Shown here: positions 1 to 6,399 of the stretch, piece after piece
How positions within the stretch are numbered: the first letter of the stretch is position 1
Layout: each line of letters opens with the position of its first letter
Assembly: GCA_964604955.1 (NCBI GenBank)
Contig: CAZSBE010000059.1
Coordinates: 1 to 18,358, forward strand
Reading direction: 5' to 3'
Length of the DNA: 18,358 nt
From: JALGWA01 sp964604955
Lineage (GTDB): Bacteria > Arandabacterota > Arandabacteria > Arandabacterales > JALGWA01
Made by a program: the position numbers and the translations under genes
The notes under the pieces: model-generated
Databases searched by the model: none
The model's input: only the letters and a program-made list of their open reading frames with translations
Told to the model about the DNA's origin: nothing

Positions 1-1955
1 TGGCCTTCTTCTTCTTCCTCACCTGGCCCATCCGCTTCCTTATTAAGAAAATCAGGAAGCGGGGCAGGACGATCGAGGGCAGGGTGGACAAGGTCATCAT
101 ACTGGGCTTCGACGGCCTCGACCCCGGCCTCCTGCAGCAGTATCTCAAGAAGGGCATTCTCCCCAATATCCAGAAGCTCATGGACGCGGGGAGCTTCAAG
201 GCCATGAGATCCACGACCCCGCCCATCTCGCCGGTGGCCTGGTCGTCGTTCTCGACCGGAGTCAATCCCGGCAAGCACAACATATTCGACTTCCTGGCGC
301 CCGAGCGGAGGTCGTACCTTTCCAAGCTCTCGTCGGCCGAGATCAGGCCGCCCACGAAGTTCATAAAACTCGGAAGATACAAGTTCCCGCTGGGCAAGCC
401 GTCCTACAGGCCACTGCGTAAGAGCAAGCCCTTCTGGGCCATACTGGGCGAGCATGAGGTCTTCTCCTCCATTATAAGAGTGCCTATAACTTTCCCGCCG
501 GAGAAGTTCTCGACGGGCGTTCTCATATCCTCGCTCTGCGTGCCCGATCTCAGGGGGACGCAGGGGACTTTCTCCTTTTTCTCCTCCGACCCCGCGCATA
601 TGGGCGCGCACACGGGCGGTTTCGCCTACAGGCTGGAGCGGAACGGCGGAGGTTTCTCGGGAGACATCACAGGGCCTCCGAACGCCATGCTGGAGGGCGA
701 ACCGCCGCTCAAGATCGGTTTCAACCTCGTGCCGGGCGGGAACGGCGACGGCAAGGCGGCGACGCTGGCGATCGGCAAGGAGATGATCGATCTCGAGCTG
801 GGCAAGCACTCGCCGTGGGTGACGCTCGACTTCAACGTGGGCCTCGGCATTCACGTCCAGGGCGTAGCGCGGTTCATACTGCAGTCGGTAGAGCCCGAAG
901 CCGAGCTCTACATGACACCCATACATATTGATCCTGAAAAGCCCGCGATGCCGATATCGCATCCATTCCACTACTCGGTCTATCTTGCCAAGCTCCTCGG
1001 CACGTATGCGACCATGGGGCTTGCCGAGGACACGTGGGCGCTCAACGAGCGGGTCATAGACGAGGAGCAGTTCATCGAGCAGGCGTACCTCATCAACAGA
1101 GAGCGCGAAGACATGCTCATGAACGAACTCGACAAGGTCAAGAAGGGCGCGGTCGTCTGCGTTTTCGATAACACCGACCGCATGCAGCACATGCTGTGGA
1201 GATATATCGATCCGGACCATCCAGCCAACAGGGACAAGGAGTCGGAGAAGCACAAGAACGCGCTGGAGGAGCTCTATGCGGACGTCGACCGGATAATCGG
1301 CAGGGTCATGCCCTATGTCACCGAAAGGACCGCGCTCATCGTCATGTCCGACCACGGTTTCAAGTCCTTCAGGCGCGGTATCAACGTCAATGCCTGGCTC
1401 AAGCAAGAGGGCTATCTCTTCATGAAGGAGGGGGCGAAGGCCGGCGAGTGGTTCGAGGGCGTGGACTGGTCGCGGACAAAGGCCTACGCGCTGGGTCTCG
1501 GCGGCGTCTTCCTCAATCTCAAGGGCAGGGAGCGCGACGGCATAGTCCCGCGCGAAGAGGCGCCCGCGCTTGCCGCGGAGATCAAGGCGAAGCTCGAAGG
1601 GCTCAAGGACCCGGAAAACGGCATGGTTGCCATAAAGAACGTATACGTGGGCCGCGAGGTTTACTCGGGGCCGTACACGGCCGAGGGTCCGGAGCTCATT
1701 ATGGGCTCGAGCGCGGGTTATCGCGCGTCATGGGACGCCGCGACGGGCATCGTGACCGATGAGGTCTTCACGGACAATACCAAGGCGTGGAGCGGCGACC
1801 ACTGCGTCGACCCGACCGTGGTGCCGGCGACTTTCATCTCGAACCGGAAGATAACGGCGGACGATGTTTCCATCATGGACATCGCGCCCACCGTGCTCGA
1901 CCTCTTCGGCGTCAAGCCGCCGCCCTATGTGGACGGAAAAATAGTGCTGGAATAA
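1..1955 (+). CDS. Membrane-anchored alkaline-phosphatase-superfamily phosphodiesterase (5' end outside window)
   Basis: The frame is open from base 3 with no stop, so the gene begins before the window; the GTG at 84 is an internal possibility only. The first visible residues are a hydrophobic stretch (AFFFFLTWPIRFLI) followed by a basic segment (KKIRKRGR), which looks like the end of a membrane helix anchoring the catalytic domain. Counting from the GTG at 84, superfamily motifs occur in order: GFDGLDP (D10, metal), TTPPISPVAWSSFSTG near 45-59 (nucleophile region, Ser/Thr), DNTDRMQH (about 362-369, metal Asp/His), SDHGF (422-426) and GDH (571-573). The tail DIAPTVLDLFG is typical of type I phosphodiesterase/nucleotide pyrophosphatase proteins (PF01663-like). 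The fold predicts two-metal hydrolysis or transfer of phospho-esters; the substrate cannot be read. It is a clear paralogue of the next gene, 83 bases downstream. Confidence 0.85.
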   Translation, partial: AFFFFLTWPIRFLIKKIRKRGRTIEGRVDKVIILGFDGLDPGLLQQYLKKGILPNIQKLMDAGSFKAMRSTTPPISPVAWSSFSTGVNPGKHNIFDFLAPERRSYLSKLSSAEIRPPTKFIKLGRYKFPLGKPSYRPLRKSKPFWAILGEHEVFSSIIRVPITFPPEKFSTGVLISSLCVPDLRGTQGTFSFFSSDPAHMGAHTGGFAYRLERNGGGFSGDITGPPNAMLEGEPPLKIGFNLVPGGNGDGKAATLAIGKEMIDLELGKHSPWVTLDFNVGLGIHVQGVARFILQSVEPEAELYMTPIHIDPEKPAMPISHPFHYSVYLAKLLGTYATMGLAEDTWALNERVIDEEQFIEQAYLINREREDMLMNELDKVKKGAVVCVFDNTDRMQHMLWRYIDPDHPANRDKESEKHKNALEELYADVDRIIGRVMPYVTERTALIVMSDHGFKSFRRGINVNAWLKQEGYLFMKEGAKAGEWFEGVDWSRTKAYALGLGGVFLNLKGRERDGIVPREEAPALAAEIKAKLEGLKDPENGMVAIKNVYVGREVYSGPYTAEGPELIMGSSAGYRASWDAATGIVTDEVFTDNTKAWSGDHCVDPTVVPATFISNRKITADDVSIMDIAPTVLDLFGVKPPPYVDGKIVLE

Positions 1956-2038
1956 AACAGGGTGAACTCAAACAACAGTGCATTACTTCGCATTCTTGCC
2001 GGGAGATGTGTGAGGGTCAGCGGACGAGAGGTGGGACA

Positions 2039-4006
2039 GTGAAGAAAATAATAATCATCTTCGCAGCAGTCGGCGTTTTGCTTGCGGTGCTGAGCACGAT
2101 GGCTCAGGACGGCAGCCGGCCCAAGGTGGTGGTGTTGGGTTTTGACGGGATGGACCCCAGAATTGCTCAGAAACTTCTGGAGGAGGGCCGGATGCCCAAC
2201 TTCCAGCGGCTCGCCGAGAGGGGGACTTTCTCCCGGCTGGAAACGGGCATACCGCCCCAGAGTCCCGTGGCGTGGTCGAACTTCATAACCGGCTGTAACC
2301 CGGGCGCGCACGGCATTTACGACTTCATGGGGCGCGAGCCGGACACGTACCTGCCGTTTCTCTCGACCACCATCACCGACGAACCCGATAAGACTATCAA
2401 GATAGGCAAGTACGTGATCCCGCTTACGGGCGGCAAGGTCTCGCTGCTCCGGGGCGGCACGGCCTTCTGGGAGGTTTTAGAGGAGCACGACATCCCGACC
2501 GTAGCGCTGAGGCTCCCTTCCAACTTCCCGCCGTCGGGGAAGAAGACGCGGAGCATCTCGGGCATGGGGACGCCCGACATACTCGGGACTTATGGGACGT
2601 TCTCGTTCTTCACGACCAAGCCCTATGTCATCACCGAGATGACCGGCGGCAGGGTCTTCATCGTGTCGAGTTTCGACAACAAGGTCGAAGCCAGGATAAA
2701 GGGCCCCGTGAACACCTTCCTCGAAGACAGGCCGGACGCGGAGATACCGTTCACGGCATACATCGATCCGGACTACCGCTCCGCCAAGATCGAGGTCCAG
2801 GACGAAGAGGTAGTCCTCGGCGAGGGCCAATGGAGCGACTGGGTGACGTTGAACTTCAAACTCATGCCCTTCGCGTCCGCCAAGGGCATCGTGCGGTTCT
2901 ACCTGAAGTCGGTGAAGCCCGACTTCGAGCTCTATATGAGCCCCATACAGGTCGACCCGCGCAACCCGGCGATTCCCATATCCACTCCGCCCGACTACTC
3001 CAGGGAACTGGCGGAAGCCATAGGCCCCTTCTACACACAGGGCATCGCGGAAGAGACCTGGGCCCTGAACGAGGGCAGGCTGGATGAGCGGGAGTACCTG
3101 CAACAGGCTGAGTTCGTGTTCGAGCAGACCAAGAAGATGCTGGATTACGAGCTGGACCGCTTCAAATGGGGCATGCTATTCTGTTACTTCTCGACTACCG
3201 ACCCGCTATCCCATATGTTCTGGCGGTTCCGGGACCCGGAGCATCCCATGTACGACGCCGAGCTGGCGGAGTTGTATGGCGACGTCATAGACAGATACTA
3301 CGTGAGAATGGACTCGGTGGTGGGCCATGTCATGGAGCGCGTCGGCAACGATGCGACATTTATAGTGCTGTCCGACCACGGCTTCACGACTTTCAGGAGG
3401 AACTTCCACCTCAACACGTGGCTCTACCAGAACGGCTACATCGTTCTCCGCGACGATTTCCGCGGGGAGAGCGACGAGTTCTTCGAGAACGTGAACTGGA
3501 AGGCGACCAAGGCTTACGGGCTCGGCCTCAACGGCCTCTATATAAACCAGATCGGCCGGGAGGGCCAGGGGACCGTCGCGCCGGGCGCGGAAAAAGAACA
3601 CATAATGAACGAGCTCAAACACAAGCTCGAGGCCGTGGTCGACCCGCAGACGGGAAAGCCGGTAATCGCCGAGATCTACAAGGCCGGTGACGTCTATTGG
3701 GGCGAGTTCGCCGACCAGGCGCCGGACCTCATCGTGGGTTATGCCGACGGCTTCAGGGCTTCGTGGGAGACTTCGCTGGGCAAGATAACGCGGGACCTTC
3801 TTACGGATAACAAGAAGAAGTGGAGCGGCGATCACCTCATGGCGAAAGACGTGATCCCCGGTGTGTTGTTCACCAACAAGCGCGTCAATAATCCCAACCC
3901 CGCACTCTGGGACCTGGCTCCCACGATTCTGGCGGAGTTCGGAATCAAGAAGCTGCCCAAGATGGACGGGAATGATTTCTTTACGCGCGACGTGGCCGCC
4001 AGGTGA
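2039..4006 (+). CDS. Exported alkaline-phosphatase-superfamily phosphodiesterase, paralogue of the upstream gene
   Basis: 655 residues from a GTG start with GAGAGGTGG about 6 bases upstream. The frame is open further 5', but that part overlaps the upstream gene and has no ribosome site. Residues 1-22 form a signal peptide (MKKIIIIF... ending STMA before QDG) without a lipobox Cys, so a periplasmic or secreted enzyme is predicted. Catalytic motifs match the upstream paralogue: GFDGMDP (D36), IPPQSPVAWSNFITGCNPGAHGIYDF-type nucleophile region, STTDPLSHMFWRF (metal Asp/His), SDHGF (445-449) and GDH (597-599), ending DLAPTILAEFG. All metal-ligand positions appear intact. The reaction class (phosphomonoester, phosphodiester or phosphotransfer) is inferred from the superfamily; the substrate is unknown. 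The gene is followed after 10 bases by the small ribbon-helix-helix-like gene, so co-transcription is likely. Confidence 0.87.
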   Translation: MKKIIIIFAAVGVLLAVLSTMAQDGSRPKVVVLGFDGMDPRIAQKLLEEGRMPNFQRLAERGTFSRLETGIPPQSPVAWSNFITGCNPGAHGIYDFMGREPDTYLPFLSTTITDEPDKTIKIGKYVIPLTGGKVSLLRGGTAFWEVLEEHDIPTVALRLPSNFPPSGKKTRSISGMGTPDILGTYGTFSFFTTKPYVITEMTGGRVFIVSSFDNKVEARIKGPVNTFLEDRPDAEIPFTAYIDPDYRSAKIEVQDEEVVLGEGQWSDWVTLNFKLMPFASAKGIVRFYLKSVKPDFELYMSPIQVDPRNPAIPISTPPDYSRELAEAIGPFYTQGIAEETWALNEGRLDEREYLQQAEFVFEQTKKMLDYELDRFKWGMLFCYFSTTDPLSHMFWRFRDPEHPMYDAELAELYGDVIDRYYVRMDSVVGHVMERVGNDATFIVLSDHGFTTFRRNFHLNTWLYQNGYIVLRDDFRGESDEFFENVNWKATKAYGLGLNGLYINQIGREGQGTVAPGAEKEHIMNELKHKLEAVVDPQTGKPVIAEIYKAGDVYWGEFADQAPDLIVGYADGFRASWETSLGKITRDLLTDNKKKWSGDHLMAKDVIPGVLFTNKRVNNPNPALWDLAPTILAEFGIKKLPKMDGNDFFTRDVAAR

Positions 4007-4016
4007 GGAGGCAGAG

Positions 4017-4208
4017 ATGTTCGGATCCAAGATAAAGCTCGAGAAGGGGCTCTATGAGCGGGCCAAGAAATGCGCAGAGCTTGCGGGCTACTCGTCTGTG
4101 GACGAGTTCATAGTCCACCTTATCGAGAAGGAACTGGCGCAGCTCGAGGGCGCCGAGAACGACGACGAAATCAAGGAGAGACTCAAGGGCCTGGGTTACA
4201 TATCCTAG
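4017..4208 (+). CDS. Small ribbon-helix-helix-like protein with an LGYI tail
   Basis: 63 residues from ATG 4017, with GAGGAGG at 4005-4011 overlapping the stop of the preceding gene. The start is chosen for that ribosome site. A short beta-like segment (SKIKLEKGLYERAKKCAELAG) leads into SSVDEFIVHLIEKELAQLEG, the strand-helix-helix pattern of small RHH proteins. The end, EIKERLKGLGYIS, resembles the 'ERLRALGYI' motif I associate with C-termini of sulfatase and phosphodiesterase family proteins. No signal peptide is present, so it should be cytoplasmic. It could be a DNA-binding autoregulator or an accessory of the enzymes upstream; nothing in the sequence decides. The gene is 17 bases upstream of the next start, in an apparent operon. 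Confidence 0.72.
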   Translation: MFGSKIKLEKGLYERAKKCAELAGYSSVDEFIVHLIEKELAQLEGAENDDEIKERLKGLGYIS

Positions 4209-4225
4209 GGCGGAGGAGAGAGTAA

Positions 4226-5045
4226 TTGGGCGCACTGACCAGGGTGTTCACGCTGCTGCTTAAGCCCTTCGAGGGCNNNNNNNNNNGGCTACGCGCTCGG
4301 GGGACTCATATTCATATCCGTACTCACGGGCGGCGTGATGCTGTTCCTGTTCAAGTTTACGTCCAACCAGGCGGCGATGAAAGAAGTGAAGACCAGGATA
4401 AGCGCCTACTTCCTGGAGCTCCGTCTTTACAGCCATGACGTGTCGAATGTTATCGCGTCGCAGGGCAAGATCCTTAGAAGCAACATGAGCTATATGAAGC
4501 TCTCGCTGATCCCGGCCGTGGTGATGATTGTCCCGGTCATCCTGGTGATGGTCCAGCTCAACCTGAGGTATGCCAGCCAGCAGCTCCGGCCGGGCGAGAC
4601 CGTGCTCGTCAAGGTCAAGGTGGCGGATGGCTACGACGTCATGCGCAATAAGCTGGACCTTGAATGTGAGGGGGGTGTGGTGAAGGCAAGCCCGGGCGTG
4701 CGCATCCCGTCCCTCGGCGAGATTTGCTTCAAGGTCAAGCTCACCGAGCCGGGCGTGCACAATATCGCACTGGGGTCGGGGGCCGGCAGGATGGAGATGC
4801 CCATTTACGGGTCCGACCGCCTCGTGCCCGTGTTCAGCATTGCCAAGAGACGCTCCATAGGCGAAGCCATCTTCAATCCTGGCTCGCCCACCGTGCCCGC
4901 CGACTCGCCCATCAAGAGCGTGCAGGTGCTCTACAAGCCCATGGAGTTCGGCCTGCTGGGTGTCAAGCTGTCCTGGCTGTGGACATTCCTCATCATATCT
5001 TTCGCATTCGGGCTGTGTCTCAAGTTCATCTTCAAAGTCGAGTAG
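4226..5045 (+). CDS. Three-helix membrane protein with an extracytoplasmic domain (interrupted by an N run)
   Basis: The start is TTG 4226, preceded by GGAGGAG. The coding frame is broken by ten Ns (4277-4286). With the Ns removed the reading continues KPFEG|GYALGGLIF in one frame, giving about 269 residues. Predicted membrane segments are GYALGGLIFISVLTGGVMLF, SLIPAVVMIVPVILVMVQL and SWLWTFLIISFAFGLCLKF. About 45 mostly helical residues separate the first two. A beta-rich domain with RPGETVLVKVKV and later MEMPIYGSDRLVPVFSI lies between the second and third. The helix, amphipathic loop, 'P..vP' helix layout recalls YidC/Oxa1/EMC3-type proteins, but I see no diagnostic motif, so this is only a topology-level guess. 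Its place after the two exported phosphodiesterases suggests a role at the same membrane. Confidence 0.75.
4277..4286. other. Assembly gap (10 Ns)
   Basis: Ten Ns inside the membrane-protein gene. The flanking codons GAG GGC and GGC TAC GCG are in the same frame only if the run is removed or its true length is a multiple of three. The hydrophobic helix then begins directly after PFEG. Confidence 0.95.
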
Positions 5046-5090
5046 ACTTTAGGCCGCTCTTCCGCTAGGCTCGACTATCGGCAGTGAACC

Positions 5091-6098
5091 ATGGAGCTTC
5101 TATTGTCCCTGATTCTCAAGAGAGTTGCAGCGGGCCTGTGCGCGTTGACCCTCGCAGTGCTCTGCGCGTCGGCCGATGCGGGAACGCCCGCTTCGCATGA
5201 TAGCCTCGAGGCCCTCATGAAGGCGGGGAATTATGCCGGTGCAAGGGCGCTGGCCGGGGAGATGCTCGCAGCCGACCCGGACGACGCCGCCGCGCTCATC
5301 GTCCTCTCGCAGATATATCTTACGGAGGAAAAGGGACCGCCGGCCGTGGACACGGCGAACCGCGCGGTCAAACTCGAGCCTTCGATCGCCGACTACAGGC
5401 TGTGGCTGGCGCGGGCATACCTCCTGAGGGCCAGCCAGAGCACGCTTCTCTCGCTCTGGTACGCCTGGAAGGGCAAGGGCCAGTATGTGAAAGCGGTCGA
5501 GCTCGACCCTGAAAACGTCCAGCTCAGGCTCGAGCTCTGCCTCTACTATCTTCTCGCCCCGGGCATCGCCGGCGGCAACCGTGACCGGGCGCGTGAGGAG
5601 GCCGCGACGATTGAAAAGCAGAGCCCTCTTTTCGGGGCTTACGCCTGGGCGAGCATACACGAAAGGGAGAAAGACCTCGAAGCAGCCGAAGAGAGGCTGA
5701 TGCAGGCCGTCGGGATGGACACGACCTCAACGCTGCAGGCGAAGTATGCCCTCGGCTATTTCTACCACCGCAATCGCCGGCTGGCCGATGCGCGCGCGGT
5801 CTTCGAGGAAATCCTCGGCGAGAACCCGGACGATACGAACGCCATGTATCACATCGCGACGACATATCTTCTGGAGGAGAAGGAGCTCGACAAAGCGGAA
5901 GAACTCTTCGACGTATACCTGAAGTCCGATCCCAGGCCCGACCAGCCGACCCGCGCCATGGCGCACTGGAGGCTGGGCATGGTGTATGAGCTCAAGGGCG
6001 AGAAGGGTCTCGCGATTGAACACTTCCAGAAAGCCGCAGCGCTCAACCCGGAGAACAAGGAATTCAAGGCGTCGCTCGACGCCGCCATGAAGGATTAA
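5091..6098 (+). CDS. Exported tetratricopeptide-repeat protein
   Basis: 335 residues. The N-terminus (LLLSLILKRVAAGLCALTLAVLCASADA) is a signal peptide with a likely cut after ASADA, so the protein is periplasmic. The start is uncertain: ATG 5091 has no clear ribosome site, and an in-frame TTG at 5103 is an alternative. The mature part is TPR-like helical hairpins: A-G-N-Y-A-A-R-A type at 41-75, LEP/LDPEN turns near 100-145, then EAAEERLMQAVGMD, RLADARAVFEEILGENPDD, KAEELFDVYLKSDP and LAIEHFQKAAALNPEN to the end. A central PGIAGGNRDRAREEA segment is typical of a subgroup of exported TPR proteins. It lies 45 bases after the membrane-protein gene and probably ends the operon. TPRs predict a scaffold or binding role, perhaps for the phosphodiesterases; that link is inference. 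Confidence 0.83.
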   Translation: MELLLSLILKRVAAGLCALTLAVLCASADAGTPASHDSLEALMKAGNYAGARALAGEMLAADPDDAAALIVLSQIYLTEEKGPPAVDTANRAVKLEPSIADYRLWLARAYLLRASQSTLLSLWYAWKGKGQYVKAVELDPENVQLRLELCLYYLLAPGIAGGNRDRAREEAATIEKQSPLFGAYAWASIHEREKDLEAAEERLMQAVGMDTTSTLQAKYALGYFYHRNRRLADARAVFEEILGENPDDTNAMYHIATTYLLEEKELDKAEELFDVYLKSDPRPDQPTRAMAHWRLGMVYELKGEKGLAIEHFQKAAALNPENKEFKASLDAAMKD

Positions 6099-6123
6099 CC
6101 GACCGGGGTCAGGTCTTCCAGAT

Positions 6124-6148
6124 GGGGTCAGGTCTTGAAATGCACAAT
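6124..6148. repeat. Inner inverted repeat, left arm
   Basis: 25 bases, exactly complementary to 6256-6280, and the reverse complement of the solo copy at 11274-11298. Confidence 0.9.
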
Positions 6149-6255
6149 TGGACCTCGGGAGCCTCCAATGCGGCCGCTCGACGTCCCCCGGTGGCTTCTT
6201 TACTACACGAAGCCTCGGTGAAACGCCGTAGCGCCCGCTGGCGGTCCGCCGGGCC

Positions 6256-6280
6256 ATTGTGCATTTCAAGACCTGACCCC
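6256..6280. repeat. Inner inverted repeat, right arm
   Basis: 25 bases beginning ATTGTGCATTTCAAG and ending CCTGACCCC. Identical to the solo copy at 11274-11298. A shorter degenerate copy (6281-6304) abuts it, sharing TTTCAAGACCTGACCCC. Confidence 0.9.
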
Positions 6281-6327
6281 ATCTGGATTTCAAGACCTGA
6301 CCCCATCATGCCGCAGGCATCTTGTCC

Positions 6328-6356
6328 TTGAAAGGACTCGCGCTTTCCGATAGTAT
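6328..6356 (+). promoter_or_regulatory. Predicted sigma-70-type promoter of the trehalose operon
   Basis: TTGAAA (6328-6333), a 17-base spacer and TAGTAT (6351-6356) match -35 and -10 consensus at 5/6 and 4/6. It begins 24 bases after the repeat element. The transcript would start near 6363, about 37 bases before the ATG at 6400, which has AGGTGAT at 6388-6394. Confidence 0.5.
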
Positions 6357-6399
6357 CGATGGAGGAGCAGTTGAACCCACTCAAGGCAGGTGATCTCCG

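Larger units (their letters stand above)
6105..6304. mobile_element. Nested inverted-repeat element (MITE/REP-like, non-autonomous)
   Basis: The element fills most of the 301-base gene-free stretch 6099-6399. An inner pair of perfect 25-base inverted repeats lies at 6124-6148 (GGGGTCAGGTCTTGAAATG then CACAAT) and 6256-6280. An outer pair lies at 6105-6123 and 6281-6304. The left outer copy reads GGGGTCAGGTCTTCCAGAT, and the right one, reverse-complemented, reads the same with an extra GAAAT after CTT. The 107-base core contains a small hairpin (GGCTTC 6193-6198 with GAAGCC 6209-6214) and GC-rich palindromic sequence. It has no credible gene. Repeats ending CCTGACCCC are, as I recall, scattered in many anaerobe and uncultured genomes and associated with Y1-type (REP-associated) transposases. 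No transposase is present here, so mobilisation in trans is inferred. Confidence 0.72.

Noticed and set aside
1196..1762. Overlapping plus-strand open frame inside the first phosphodiesterase gene
   Set aside because: Arg/Gly-rich out-of-frame translation expected in high-GC coding DNA; the catalytic motifs lie in the other frame.
6122..6331. Open frames on both strands across the repeat element (peptides containing SGLEMHN or ISRPDPI)
   Set aside because: They are translations of the inverted repeats themselves, with no ribosome site and no protein-like composition.
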